Part shown: positions 40,901 to 53,617 of the stretch, piece by piece | Position numbering within the stretch: position 1 is the first letter of the stretch | Layout of the letters: each line of letters opens with the position of its first letter | Assembly: GCA_948567375.1 (NCBI GenBank) | Contig: OX419758.1 | Location: 46,381,001 to 46,445,000 of the forward strand | Source of the DNA: Lunularia cruciata | Lineage: Eukaryota > Streptophyta > Marchantiopsida > Lunulariales > Lunulariaceae | Length of the DNA: 64,000 nt | Direction of reading: 5' to 3' | Notes under the pieces: generated by a model | Told to the model about the DNA's origin: nothing | Seen by the model: the letters and a program-made list of their open reading frames with translations, nothing else | Databases searched by the model: none | Program-made: the position numbers and the translations under genes

Positions 40901-42285
40901 CATCCAAAGGTGTCACCAGTACCTAAGGACTCACGTTTCGGGATGGCAGATTATGGATCCCAAATGTCCTAGAATTACGCACCACTATTCTAGCAGAATG
41001 TCATGATTTGGCCATTGCAGCTCATGTCGGAGTGGACAAGACCTTGGATGCAATCAAGCGCCATTACTATTGGCCCAAGATGAGCAACGACGTGATGGAC
41101 TATGTGCGTAGCTGCCTACTTTTCCAATAGAACAAAGCTTCTAATCAAGCTCATGCAGAGCTCCTTCAACCTCTCCCCACTCCTACCCAATGTTGGGAAC
41201 AAGTGAGTATGGGTCTGGTCTGTGAATTACCCAAGACCACCTCATGGTTTGATTCCATTGTGGTCTTTGTGGACCAGCTCAGCAAAATGATTCATGTATG
41301 CCCTACCACCAAGGAGGTGACCGCTCCACAACTAGCTCAATTATACTTAGATGCAGTCTTTGCTCACCATGGCTTGTCTAGAGTACTCATCACCGATAGA
41401 GGCACCCAATTCACCAGCTTGTTTTGGCGAACACTCTTTGGTTTCTTCAAAACCAAGTTGGCCATGTCCATAGCTTACCACCTCCAAACATATGGCCAAA
41501 TAGAGCGGGCTAATCACACGATTGAAGACATGTTACGCGGCTTCACCTTAGAAGAGCAAGAGAGGTGGGACACCCTACTCCCGTTGGTGGAATTCACTTA
41601 CAACAATTCAGTGAATGCATCCACCCAGGTCACTCCGTTGTTCCTCATGTATGGTGAGCATCCATTCACACCTTCTAGCTTGATGAAGATCCGTCCAATG
41701 GCTACCAAGGTCGATGCAGTCAACACATTTGTTTCTAGAATCCAACAAGGTGTGGAGAGCGCCAAGCACAGATTACAGATTGCACAAAATTGACAGAAGC
41801 AGTATGCTGATGCACACCGTCGGCACATGGAGTTCAATCTTGGGGATCAAGTGTGTCTATCAACAACCAACCTCACATTAGTTGAACCTTGTAAGCTCAG
41901 ACCTCGTTTTATTGGGCCTTTCTCAATTCTTCGTCGCATCGGCGCTATGGCCTATTACCTTGAGCTACCACCACACATGAAGATCCATCCTATGTTCCAT
42001 GTCTCCCTACTACGCAGATATGCTCCCCAATCAGGCCAAGGTCATTCCACACCAGACATTCAACCTTGTCCGACACTCATTGATGGCATAGAGGAATATG
42101 AAGTGGAGCGGATTCTCCAAAAATGCATGCGTGGTACTCGCCACCTACGGGTGGACTATCTAGTACAATGGAAAGGTTACCCCCTCTATGAAGCTACCTG
42201 GGAGCCCGCTGCCAATTTGGCACATGCACCTGTGTTAGTGAAAGCATTTGAGCAACAATTGCACAACGAGGACGTTACATCTTAA
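40901..42285 (+). pseudogene. B2 integrase and chromodomain
   Basis: The zinc domain is near 40990-41140 (ECHDLAIAAHVGVDKTLDAI, RSCLLFQ*NKAS, where the last Cys codon region is broken). The core at 41203-41793 reads SMGLVCELP, so the first Asp is Gly; ITDRGTQF keeps the second Asp and IERANHTIEDML the Glu. After one TGA, 41827-42285 is an intact GPF module (RPRFIGPFSILRRIG) plus a complete chromodomain (YEVERILQKCMRGTRHLRVD, YLVQWKGYP, EATWEPAANL). This chromodomain is the best preserved of the family B copies. Confidence 0.88.
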
Positions 42286-42298
42286 AAAGAGGGAGGTC
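42284..42298 (+). other. B2 polypurine tract
   Basis: AAAAAGAGGGAGGTC immediately before the 3' LTR. Confidence 0.85.
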
Positions 42299-43036
42299 TG
42301 TAATACCAAGAGCTAGCCATATGATCTAGATGTGAAATTTGGTTTGGTAACATCTAGAATGATGTTATACATGATGGTCAAAATAGATCAGATAGAAGTA
42401 TCACCAAAAGAGTACTTCTACTAATAGGGCAGAAACCGAAATAGACTTGAGAACCTTAGAACCAATAGCAAGACATATGATTTAAAGGTGAGAATTTGTT
42501 TGATAACATCTGGAAGGATGTTACATATGATGGACTAAACAGATCAAAAAGAAGTATCACCAAAAGGGGACTTCTACTAATAGAGTAGGAACTAAAATAT
42601 GCCTAAAATCTTTGAAGGCAATTTTGGAGGCCTAAACAAATGAATTAGGCCTTGAAAATGTGCACATCTCCCCCCAATGGAGGAAAGGCTGGCCTGCCCT
42701 CCTCTCTGCTTTGTCTCGTCGAGAGCTTTCCAATGGTACCTTACTCACGTGATTTTTAGATTCCTATAGGAAGATTCCCTAAAAGATTCCCTCTGGTCAA
42801 AGCTTGTTTGACCAACCGGATAGGACCTAGACCAAACATGTCACCCATCCAAGTAAGTAATCCAAGGGTGGAGCTTGCTGACATGTCACCTATCTGTGTC
42901 CCTAATCCTATGGTGGAGCTTCCTTGGAGGAGATCCTCTTTGTCTATATAATAAAGAGAAGGTGCTCCCATGGGACATCGATTGTTTGAGTGTGCAATCT
43001 GTGTTTTCTCTCTTCTCTTATCCTCGGAGTATTACA
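42299..43036 (+). repeat. B2 3' LTR
   Basis: 738 bp, TGTAATACC to GTATTACA, then CATGA. Confidence 0.92.
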
Positions 43037-43114
43037 CATGACTAGCTAAAGTTAGTCATATCTAAGATAGAGGGGACCTTACTTTAAAGGAAGTGGAAAA
43101 GATGAGCACCACTA

Positions 43115-43181
43115 TTTTGGATTCTAGTGTGTTGACTTGGTATTACACAATAATACCAAGTCAACACATTAGAATCCAAAA
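43115..43181. repeat. Inverted repeat in the A3 LTR
   Basis: Arms of 31 bp (43115-43145 and 43151-43181) with one mismatch and a 5-bp loop, around TTGACTTGGTATTA/TAATACCAAGTCAA. Other A LTRs hold only one arm. Confidence 0.85.
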
Positions 43182-43671
43182 ATCCTTGGACTTAAGTATT
43201 TGGCTTTGAGGAAAGAGTTGAGAACTCTTGGGCTTGCAACCCTTTTTGTTTTGGATTCTTCTATAGTCCAAGGATAGCCCATGTGAAGGAATCCTTGACT
43301 TAGTGGTTGGGTCAAGATAAGAACACATGCTTAGTGAAATATGCCCATGTGGATGGATATTCTTTTATAATTTTTGACTTTACTTGACTTTTAGCCTAGT
43401 AACTTGAGTTACTCTATGTAATAAGTAACTTTGGTGCATAACTATTTCACAAGTATATAAAGTAGGGGTGAGGAGGTACTCATCATCCTTTCATTTGCAA
43501 CTATCTCTCTCCCTCATTGAGTTCTCTAGTGAGCAATGTCTTGAGTCTTGGAGTGTTAACCTTGGAGGAGTATGATATAGTTGGGGTTCCTTGCCTTCTT
43601 AGTCCATGGTGTGCTACCATAATAGCCATCAGAGGTTCATCTTGAGTGAGAGACAAGCTGGCTCACATTTT

Positions 43672-43689
43672 TGGTTCTGTTCTCGAGAC
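43672..43689 (+). other. A3 degenerate tRNA-Glu primer site
   Basis: TGGTTCTGTTCTCGAGAC, four mismatches from the A1 site, four bases after the LTR. Confidence 0.7.
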
Positions 43690-43708
43690 CTCTCTAGAAG
43701 GCAAGATA

Positions 43709-44961
43709 ATGTTCCGTGTACAATTCTATATTAGACAAAAGGAGGCTATGAGAGCTCACTTGAAGAGAAATTTAGGAGAGGAGAGTGCTTAACTTATGTT
43801 AAAGAACTTGGACCCATTTGTATACACTATAGTTCATTATGATGTCTTTGAGGTGATTTTGTATATCTTGTACTTGAGAGGATTTGGAGAGATTGTGTGA
43901 GGTAGATTGTAGATTTTGGTGATTAAGGTGATTTTGGGCAAAATCTCAACTTTGAGATCTAGAATTGATTGATAGCTTGGGTTATCTGTCAGTTAGCACA
44001 CTTGAGATTGAGAGCTACTATGCGCACTAGGCTAGAATTTTTGAAAGTTGATAAGGTAAACTACTCATGCAACTGCATGCTCTTTGGAAAATTGTACAGA
44101 GTCTGCCATTTCTTCAATGTTAAGCACATTGTTCTGAAAATTTTCAAAAAAATTCAGTGCATTATATCCTTCATTCTGACACAAAAATTAGAGAGAGATC
44201 ATTCTTGCCTATAGAGTTATGAGTTTTTGAAGTGAGGGAGTGGTTTTTAGACCAAATCTGAAATATGTGTGTTGAATAGGAAGGTGACTAGGTCAAATGA
44301 CTAGATGAAAAGATTTGAAATTTTGCGAGGGACACCCTAGAGTTGTGATCAATTTTGTAAAATTTTAGAGGACTATGACATACCAATTGAGAGATGTGAG
44401 TGACATTGTGAGGAAATGTCAATTCTGCAGAGTTGAGATCTTATGCATGAGGAGTTTGAGAGTAACAAAAAGCATGTTTGGGAACATGGAGGGTCATCAA
44501 GAGTGAAAATTGAGACTATGCAAAGTTCCTCAAGGGTTTGAGGTGATTGTAGGGGTGGATTTGAGGAAAATAGAGTTTAAAATAGAGTTTGAAGAGAGTG
44601 TTGAGAGGATCCAAAAACCCACACTACTTGGAGGAACGAGTGAATCTAAGTGCTTTTTATGTGGAGAGAAGGAACATAAAGCAAGTTCATGTCCATTGAA
44701 TTTTGAAAGCAAGAGATTAAGGACCGGAGATACTTACTTGACTTGGGTTTGCATGTTGGACCTTCTTCACTAAGATTGGGAAGGAGAAAATTTAAGACCA
44801 AGGAGTTGTGTGAGGTTTGTGGAGTGGAAGGACTTCCAAAAGGACATGAGTGTAGTGGAGTAAAAACACTTTTGGAGACTTTGGTGAAGGATCTTGGAGA
44901 GAGTCTTAGTACAGCTATAGAAATACTACCACCTTCATCAGCTAGTTCTCAAGATTATTGA
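43709..44961 (+). pseudogene. A3 ORF0 region with possible first exon
   Basis: 43709 opens the MFRVQFYIRQK-like exon, here with a TAA inside, up to GAG before GTGATTTTG. After a non-coding stretch GGAACATGGAG precedes GGTCATCAAGAG near 44491, as in A1. Then follow 44510-44773 (RLCKVPQGFEVIVGVDLRK, knuckle CFLCGEKEHKASSC) and 44743-44961 (CEVCGVEGLPKGHEC). One small deletion shifts the frame between the two Cys/His motifs. Conservation of the exon edges supports the splicing idea but does not prove it. Confidence 0.65.
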
Positions 44962-45125
44962 TGGAGATAATCTTTCAACTTATGGATAAACTATCCATGA
45001 GAGTTCGATTAATATGCAATCTAGGATTTGATGTTGCTATAGAAATCTTGGAGCAACTTGAACCTTTTGTGTTCCCTAGGGTGGATTACTCTCAAATGGT
45101 GTTAGTCATGTACATAATCTATGAT

Positions 45126-45861
45126 TGTAATACTCCAAGGACAAGAGAAGAGAGAGAAACACAAATTACACACTCAATATTCGGTGCTCCAAAGGAGCAC
45201 CTTCTCTTTATTATATAGACAAAGAGTATCTCCTCCAAGGAAGCTCCACCATAGGATTAGGCACACAGATAGGTGACATGTCAGCAAGCTCCAACCTTGG
45301 ATTACTTACTTGGATGGGTGACATGTCGGTGTAGGTCCTATCTGGTTGGTCAAACAAGCTTTCACTGGAAGGAATCTTTTAGTGAATCTTCTTGTAGGAG
45401 TCTCAGAATCATGTGAGTAAGGTACCATTGGAAAGCTCTCAACAAGACAAACAAAGGGGGAGGGAAGGCCAGGCCCCCTGCACTGGGGTGGAATCTGCAC
45501 ATTTTTTAGGCCTAATTCATCCGTTCAGGCCTTTGAAATTGCCTTCAAAGATTTCAGGCATATTTTGGTTCCTACTCTATTAGTAGAAGTTCCCTTTTGG
45601 TGAAACCTCTTTCTGATTTTTTTTATTTCATCATGTGTAACATCCTCCCAGATGCTACCAAACCAATTCTCACCTTTAAATCATATGTCTCGCTATTGGT
45701 TCTAAGGTTCTCAAGTTATTTTGGTTTCTGCTCTATTTGTAGAAGTACTCTTTTGGTGATACTTCTATCTGACATATTTTGACCATCATGTATAACATCA
45801 TTCTAGATGTTACCAGACCAAATTTCACATCTAGATCATATGGCTAGCTCTTGGTATTACA
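45126..45861 (-). repeat. B3 LTR (3' in element sense)
   Basis: 736 bp, TGTAATACTCC to GGTATTACA on the plus strand, followed by the polypurine complement GACCTCCCTCCTTTT at 45862-45877. Confidence 0.9.
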
Positions 45862-45879
45862 GACCTCCCTCCTTTTAAG

Positions 45880-47430
45880 ACACAACGTCCTCGTTGTGCA
45901 ATTGTTGCTCAAATGCTTGCACCAACACTCGTGCATGTGTCAAATTGGCAGCGGGCTCCCAGGTTGCTTCATAGAGGGGGTTACCTTTCCACTATACTAG
46001 ATAGTCCACCTACGGATGGCGAGTACCACGCATGCGTTTTTGGAGTACACTCTCCACTTCATATTCCTCTCTGCCATTAATGAATGTTGAACAAGGTCAA
46101 ATGTCTTGGGTGGAATGACCCTGGCCTAAGCGGGGAGCATATCTGCATAATAGGGAAACATGGAACATGGGATGGATCTTCATGTGTGGTGGTAGCTCAA
46201 GGTGATAGGCCATAGTGCCGACACGACAAAGAATCAAGAAAGACCCAATAAAATGAGGTCTGAGCTTACAAGGTCCAACTAATGTGGGATTGGTTGTCAA
46301 TAGCCACACTTGATCCCCAACATTAAACTCCATGTGCCTACGGTGTGCATCAACATATTGTTTTTGTTGATTTTGTGCAATCTGTAATCTGTGCTTGGTG
46401 CTCTCCACACCTTGTTGGATTCTAGAAACAAATGTGTTGACAACAGTACCCTTGGTAGCCACTGGATGGATCTTCATCAAGCTAGAAGGTATGAAGGGAT
46501 GTTCACCATACATGAGGAAGAACGGAGTGACTTGGGTGGATGCATTCACTGAATTGTTGTAAGCAAATTCCACCAACAAGAGTAGGGTGTCCCACCTCTC
46601 TTGCTCTTCAAGGTGAAGCCGTGTAACATATCTTCAATCGTGCAATTAGCCCGCTTGGTTTGTCCATTTGTTTGTAGGTGGTAAGCTATGGACATGACCA
46701 ACTTGGTTTTGAAGAAACCAAAGAGTTTTCACCACAACAAATTGGTGAATTGAGTGCCTCTATCAGTGATAAGTACTCTAGACAAGCCATGGTGAGAGAA
46801 GATTGCATCTAAGTATAACTGAGCTAGTTGTGGAGCGGTCATATCTTTGGTGGTAGGGCGTACATGAATCATTTTTCTAAGCCGGTCAACAAAGACCACA
46901 ATGGAGTCAAACCTTGAGGTGGTCTTGGGTAGTTCATAGATGAGATCCATACTTACTTGTTCCCAACGTTGGGTAGGTGTGGAGAGAGGTTGAAGGAGCA
47001 TTAAAGGAGCTTGATTAGAAGCTTTGTTCTGTTGAAAAATTAGGCAACTACACATGTAGTCCATCATGTCATTGCTCATCTTAGGCCAATAGTAATGGCG
47101 CTAAATTGCATCCAAGGTCTTGTCCACTCCGACATGACCAGCAATGGCCAAATCATGACATTCTGCTAGAATGGTGGTGTGTAATTGTGGGACATTTGGG
47201 ATCCATAATCTGCCATAATAAAAGGTGAGTCCTTGGGTGCTAGTAATGCCTTTGGATTGTGCTTCTAAAATCTGTGGATCATTTTTTGTAGCAGCCAAAA
47301 TCTTTGGCCAGAATTCAAGGTTAATCTTAGCCTCTACCACCAAGTTGTTTGCCATTGGCATGCGGGTAAATGCATCTACAAGTTGCTTCTTACCTTCCAC
47401 ATAGGTGATTGTCATGTTGAAGCATTGTTG
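45880..47430 (-). pseudogene. B3 integrase and chromodomain
   Basis: From the right: the RNase H end and zinc domain (47463-47101: TITYVEGKKQLVDAFTRMP, ECHDLAIAGHVGVDKTLDAI), the first core piece 47079-46729 (SMDLIYELPKTTSRFD with first Asp, VLITDRGTQF with second Asp), and the second core piece and GPF module 46579-46097 (YNNSVNASTQVTPFFLMYGE). A chromodomain follows at about 46080-45950 (EEYEVESVLQKRM, YLV*WKGNP, EATWEP) with two stops. About 150 bp between the core pieces are frameshifted. Confidence 0.82.
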
Positions 47431-47503
47431 CCACTTTGCCTTGTGAGCCAACATGTCTCTCACTCAGGATGAACCTCTGATGGCTATTATGGTAGTGCAC
47501 CAT

Positions 47504-48298
47504 TGTGACAACCCGGAAAATATCACTTTTGCAATAATCGGGTAAGTAAAGTTTGTTCCCATAGAGATACGAGTCAGAAATGTCTAAATACAAAGTCAAA
47601 AGTCATAATGTAGTTCTTCTTGAGTTCTTCTTTAGTCTCTCAGGTAGAAACCACACCCAGAAGAGAGTAACAAGCACTGATTCTCAGTCTTGTCACAAAT
47701 TCACACTCCTTAATCACAACTCCTTCAACTCTTTCCAAACAATCTTGATTGTGATGATTCAGGCTCTCCCAAAAATGGCACTTCACTGCAAAACAACTTT
47801 GCCTCAGAATTGTGTTCCACCCCTCCACTAAAGGCACAACTTCCTTGATCAAAATTGCTTCACATCAACTTTCCATTGCACTCACAAATGCAAAATACTA
47901 CCAACACTACAATTCCTCTCAAATTTGTCAAGGCATTGCTTTGATTGCACTTCACTCAGGCTCAAACACACAGAATGAAGATCAAGGCTGCGGAATCCAA
48001 CATCCAACAAGCACACTGACTTGCACTTCAAATTTCTCCAAACACTCACAAACACAACTGCAAGCTAATACTCGGAATCAAGCTCAAGCGATGAGCATTG
48101 CTTCACAGCACTTCACTTTATCTATTCTTAGACATAATGAGCATAAAACAACATCTGATTGCGAATGCCACTCTTAAGTAGTGAAGCAATTGACAGTTAT
48201 CTTCCTAATGTACCTCTTCCTTATGACTCTACAAACCTGCAGATGCAAAAGGACAATGCACCTCTTCATATCTGCCTATTCAAATCTCAAATTGGCTA
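47504..48298 (-). other. C3 3' non-coding region
   Basis: No ORF; matches C2 39493-40303. Confidence 0.75.
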
Positions 48299-50869
48299 CT
48301 AATCTGATCCGATGTCTACTTCTTCCTTGGCTTTTAAACCCGATCCCAAAGTAACTTTACTTCCTACTGCTCTGTCCTTGGGTTTCATAACTCCTACATC
48401 TTCTACCAAATCTAATAGTTCTCTTTCTTGATTTGACATTTCACTAGTGGGCAATCTATCTAACTCCTTATCTTCTGACCCACCCTTCTCTAATGTCTCC
48501 AATGATAACTCCAAAGATATCTGTACTTCTACTTCATCTACTTTGGGTTTTGCTCTAACATCCTTCCAAAGTTTATCTATCTCCAACTTTACCAAGTCTA
48601 ATCTAATCGTGATATTATCTTCCACTTCTAATATCTTCCTATCTACACGAGTTTTGAGGCTAATCAACAATGCGGTCAAATCGGTATCCTTTGCATGTCT
48701 CCTCCTCGTCTCTTGCACCAAAAACTTCAACTTGTGCAACCTCATCTCTTCAATACACACACTAGCCTTTGTACTCAGCATTGCATTCATCCTGATTATG
48801 ATCTCCTTCAAGGGCTCCATGTAATCTCATTTTCCTCTCGTACTCCCAATCTGCAAGCCAATCCTCCCGGTACATTGCCAATTCTATTTTGAACTCGGCT
48901 TTCATAGTTTCCTTCTCCTTCTCCTTCTGTACAACCTTCTCATCCTGATTACGAAGTAACTCTCGTAATCTCTCTTCTTCCCTATATCTCACTGTCAACT
49001 CCCATTGCCATAGTTGCTTCTTCTCTTCTACACTCTCCATTACTCTATCAAGCTCTTGTTCCTTCTTTGCTACCCTCGCCATAGCATGGATAATTTCTAG
49101 TCTTGAATCAAGAAACTGTTGCTTCAAGATTTCATACTCAACTACTTGTCTTTCCCTTGCTATGTCACTCTGCTTCACAAGTTCCTCTCGATACCTTGCT
49201 TCTCTCTTCAAGTTCTCAATCACTTGACTCTGCACTATTACATCCACTTGTAGTACTTCCCTTTCCTCCTCACCTTGGATTATACTCTTCTTCAACTCCG
49301 AGTTCTCTTCTTCTAGTCGTGCTAATACCTGCAATACAATCTTCACCTCCGGACACTTTGACTGCATCTCCCTCTTCTTGTGTTCCAATTTTGCCAACAG
49401 AGGACACACAACTTCTTGCAGGTACTCCACTCCATCACTCGCGACTACTTCAACTTGTGGAGTGATCTCCCTCTTTACCTCTTCTTCTCCCGATACTCGC
49501 TTTCTTCTCTGCAGTCATTGTGTCGGAATAGACGCTTCACTTCCCAAATTGGCATCCTCTTCTTCCCTTTCCTTGCTTGGACCCGCTTCACACTTTGCCT
49601 TGTGCCTGGACCAAACTCCTCTCTGAATAGTAATCTTCTTCTCCTCCTGCTCGGGCATTTTGTCTTCCAACTTTGCATTACTCTCTTCCTTGAGCTCCAC
49701 CCAAACTTCTTCTTCTTTTGCAAGCACCAACGTCATCTCCCCACCTTCATCGCTATCACAACTCGTATTCCTACTCTATAGTGTAAGCTCGGGTTCTTCC
49801 TTGCATTCCAAGTCTTTGGACTTGCACTCGGCTTTGCCCTCCGAGTCTTCTTTCGATGACGTGATCACCACCATACCTTTCCTTGGGTTTACCCTTCTAG
49901 TCTTCCAAGGTCTTGTCTTCTCGACATCTTTGCCTTCTCCTTGTCGACTCCGCTTCTTTGACTTTGGAGTACTTACTTCTACCTATGCACTCTTCCCCGT
50001 CTGTGCATAGTACTCATCACTACTTTGGATCTGAAGAATATATTGTTGCTCCTCCGTGTTGACCTCCTTTCTTAAGTCGGGATGAAAGTGCAACACCATT
50101 CTATTGCGCTCTGCCGCATTGAGCAGATTCAACCCAAGGTAGAAATGAGCTGCAAATGGCACAATGTAATGTGGAGGCAACTTATCCTGCAAATTCCACA
50201 CCATCTGCCTTGTTCGCCCATGGAAACACCTTGCCCAGTTGATTGGCTCTCCTGCAAACATCTTATGGAAGAACACCACTTGGTGTTTCATCACATAAGT
50301 CATTCTCTCCGGCTTCAAGATTGCCATGAGAGCACTCACAATCCCTCTCTTGACCAGATCTTTGTAACTCTCTACTTTGTACCCATTCTTTGTCTGCTTC
50401 AAAGAGAATGCATCCCTCACTTCTTGGGTTTCTTTGGCTACCTCTCCCTTCCCCAAGAACGTGGCACCCTGCTCCATGCCTGCCTCTCTTCTGAGTACTA
50501 ATCCGACTCTGTCCAGCAAGTCGGATTTCCTCTCTTCCCCTCCTCCTTGGGGCCATCGAGACATTTACTCTCAATTATCTCGGTCATGAATCTTGGAAAA
50601 CTAACATTCCAGTTCCACGCCAAGAATGTGATCCAAAGTCGGCTCAAGACTTTGATCCTTGCAATCACATCTAACCTCCGAATTGCATGATTTCTCACTA
50701 CAAATTTGGAGTTCTTCTTTCCTCCTCCCATCTTTCTTTCTTCCTCATTGTCTCTTGGGTTAGCTCTCTCAAATTCTCCTCTACACACTAGCGCGTCTTC
50801 AACTCTACTTCCCTTCTCATGATCTCCTACAAGATGACTCCTCAACGGCAAAGGAAAATTGCTCGACAT
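48299..50869 (-). pseudogene. C3 coiled-coil protein ORF
   Basis: Same product as C2. 50869-50498 is open from MSSNFPLPLRS through MGGGKKNSKFVVRNHAIRRL. The conserved domain lies in 50564-49983 (NGYKVESYKDLVKRGIVSAL, INWARCFHGRTRQMVWNLQD). An acidic part follows, then 49430-48762, an open coiled-coil block of 222 codons, and 48820-48299, the C-terminal block (VDRKILEVEDNITIRLDLVK). There are about four frame changes but fewer stops than in C2, so together they define the original frame. No catalytic motif. Confidence 0.78.
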
Positions 50870-50888
50870 TGCTTTGTTATTAGCCTGA

Positions 50889-50896
50889 TTTTTATA
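50889..50896 (-). promoter_or_regulatory. Conserved TATA-like box of C3
   Basis: TATAAAAA on the minus strand, 20 bp before the ATG at 50869, as in C2. Confidence 0.4.
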
Positions 50897-51959
50897 GAGT
50901 TGCGCCTTCTTTGTCTCTCTTCAATTCGAGTTTCTACCAAGAAATCACACCTCTTGCATGCACCTCACTATCAAGGGTACTTCACGCGTATGACCATAGG
51001 TTTTTGAACGGTTCCTTCTTGAATTTCTCGCCCCGAAGAAAAGTTTTTACACTATCCTTGCCTTGGGTTGAGCACCCTCCGATAAGAAGACTTCTTACTT
51101 CAGGTTGTATGCTGACAGGGCAAGTCCGAGTACTTTGCGTTATGACCCAAAGCCACATTACCTTGGGTTTGATCTTGAAGACTCTTTTCTTTGCCTTCTT
51201 CGGCCATATAGGTGCAATCCAACTTCTTTATACACTTCTTCTTCTCTATTTCAAAAAAAACAAAAAATGTGGGTACCACAACCATGGACTAAGAAGGCAA
51301 GGAACCACAACTCCATCATACTCCTCCAAGGCTAACACTCCAAGACTCAAGACATTGCTCACTAGAGAACTCAATGAGAGAGAGATATTTGCCAATGAAA
51401 GGATGATGAATACCTCCTCACCCCTTGTTTATATACTTGTGAAATAGTTACCTACCAAAGTTACTAATTATTGGAGTAACTCAAGTTACTAGGCTAAAAG
51501 TCAAGTAAAGTCAAAAAGTAGAAAGGAATTTCCATTCACATGGGCATATTCCCCTAAGCATGTGATCTTATCTTGACCCAACCACTAAGTCAAGGATTCC
51601 TTCACATGGGTTATCCTTGGACTAAAGAAGAATCCAAAACAAAAAGGCTTGCGGGCCCAAGAGTTCTCAACTCTTTCCTCAAAGCCAAACACCTAGGAAT
51701 AATACTAAGTCAACACACTAGAATCCAAAATAGTGGTGCTCATCTTTTCCACCTCCTCTAAAGTAAGGTCCCCTCTATGTTAGCTTTGACTAAATCTAGC
51801 TAATCATGACTAATGTAGAACCATCATTTATCTCTACATAAATAATATCTCTCAAGTACTTGTAATACCAAACTAAATATCACAATACCACACACATTCA
51901 CAAATGGGTGTTACATTACCCCCGGACTAATTTTCACTTTGTCCTCAAAGTGAAGGTCT

Positions 51960-53617
51960 CTCTACCTTCTATGGTACATCTTCAACTTATCATGGTTAAT
52001 CCTATCAAAGTGTCTTCCTCCCAACTCCTTGAGATCATAGGTGTAATTGCCCCACACCTTCTCCACTATGAAAGGTCCAAAGATTTAGGTAAAAACTTCT
52101 TTTGCACTCTCTTGAATCGAATAGAATCAAACAACATTACCCAATCACCTTCTTTGAAAGGCTCCACCTTCTTCTTGCTTTGCCTCTTGTCAAAGCTCTC
52201 CTTTTATTTCCTTTGGGCTTGCTCTACTCAAACCATAGCAACTGCTCTTGCCTCTTCCAACTCCATGAGTTGATCCTTCCTTGACTTCTCTGCATCACCT
52301 CCTTGTGCTTTCTTCAATCTCCTATGAATGCTTTGGAAGGTAGGAAGATCAAAGTGAATAGGTAAGGTAGACTCAATACCATATACCAATTAAAATGGAG
52401 AATACCTGGTGGAAGTCTTCATGGTTGTACTATATTCCCACAAAATTGCATGAATCCTCTTGTCCCAATGATGTTTAGCTCCCTCCATTTCTGCATCTTT
52501 GGCCAACATCATGCACAAGGTCTGATTGGTTTTCTGTGCCAAGCCATTGGAATTTGGCTTATAGGATGTAGTTACCCTATGTGTGATAGAGAAATATTGT
52601 AGCATGGCTGTAGTAATGCTTCTTGTAAACTCTCCTCCTCTATTAGAAACCAACTCCAAAGGGCATCCAAACCTAGTGATAATGCGTTTATAAAGAAATC
52701 TACCCACTTCATCTTCATTCTTGTCCCTCAATGGTCTAGCCTCAACCCACTTGGTAAGGTAATCAGTAACTACCACAATGTATTAATTGTTCCTTGGATT
52801 TCTATTGAGAGGACCTAAAAAATCAATTTCCCACTTCTCAAAAGGTCCTAGCAATAGAATTGATCTAAGTGGTGGATTGGATGTAGACTTTCTAGCAAAA
52901 GCTTGACAAACATGACAAGTTTTGTAATAATCAAGACAATCCTTGAAAATCCCTCTCCAATGGCAACTTGGATCTAAAATCTTGAAAGCAGTCACCTTTC
53001 CTGCAAAGTGTCCTCTACATACTAAACTTTCATGAAACTCCTTTATAAGTAGGATAGACTCTTCCTTACCCACTGATCTCTGAAGTAGACCATCTGCTCC
53101 TTGGTGAAAAGGAATATCCTCCACCATTGTGTAAGGTCTAGATCTTGCTGCAAGGGCCTTCCTCTCCCTAGCATGCATCCCTTCTGGATAGTTACCTCTT
53201 GTCACAAAATCCACAATCTCCTTGTACTCCATTGGAACCTCTTGAGTGACTGAGATTGTTATGAGCTCCTCATCCGGGAAGGAATCATCCATTGGCTCAT
53301 CTCCATCATGATCATAGGCTCTAGATAACAAATCAGCATTTGCATGTTTCTTTCCTGGCCTTTCCTCAATGGTGTAGTCATACTCAGACAAGAGTATCAT
53401 CCACCTTGCTAGTCTCCCTTCAACATTAGGCTTGTTGAAGATATACTTCAAAGCCTTGTGATCTGTGACAATGGTGGCTTTCCTTCCAATCAAGTAGTGT
53501 CTAAAATTCTTGAGACCAAAGATCACTGCCAACCCTTCTCTCTCCGTGGCAGAGTAGTTATTCTCTACCAAAACCATCTGCCTACTAGCATAAGCTATTG
53601 GATGATCATGCCCATCC
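51960..53617 (-). pseudogene. A2 RNase H end and integrase
   Basis: 53577-52783 holds the RNase H end (ERPGKKHANADLLSRAYDHD) and, without the TGA seen in A1, runs on as DGLLQRSVGKEES into the zinc domain (CHVCQAF) and the first catalytic Asp block (DFLGPLNRNPRNN). A TAA at 52780 ends it. 52776-52390 carries the second block (VSNRGGEF, Asp now Asn) and NGLAQKTNQTL (Glu now Gln). The C-terminal rest to 51960 has stops. Two of three catalytic residues are lost. Confidence 0.85.

Larger units (their letters stand above)
24884..43036 (+). mobile_element. B2: chromovirus copy containing D and C2
   Basis: LTRs 24884-25575 and 42299-43036, with target duplication CATGA at 24879-24883 and 43037-43041. 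Its gag is cut by D (25865-35621) and its pol by C2 (36524-40303). Independently of those, protease and most RT are deleted: gag near 36384 joins directly to the region after RT. Without the insertions it would be about 4.6 kb. It was non-autonomous after the deletion. Confidence 0.93.
24772..43667 (+). repeat. A3 5' LTR, split by B2
   Basis: Left part 24772-24883 (TATAATACCCATTTG, from TGTAACACCC), right part 43037-43667 ending GGCTCACA. Both align to the A1 LTR in reverse. The 5-bp CATGA is duplicated around B2. Confidence 0.9.
47504..51280 (-). mobile_element. C3: complete family C repeat
   Basis: 3777 bp, minus strand, with duplication ACCAT (47499-47503, 51281-51285). Plus-strand left end TGTGACAACCCGG, right end TGTGGGTACCACA. 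Length within 3 bp of C2. It is the innermost of four nested layers. Confidence 0.93.
47442..51915 (-). repeat. A2 left LTR, split by C3
   Basis: Parts 47442-47503 and 51281-51915; about 690 bp when C3 and the duplicated ACCAT are removed. The polypurine complement TTACCCCC follows at 51916-51923. Confidence 0.9.
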
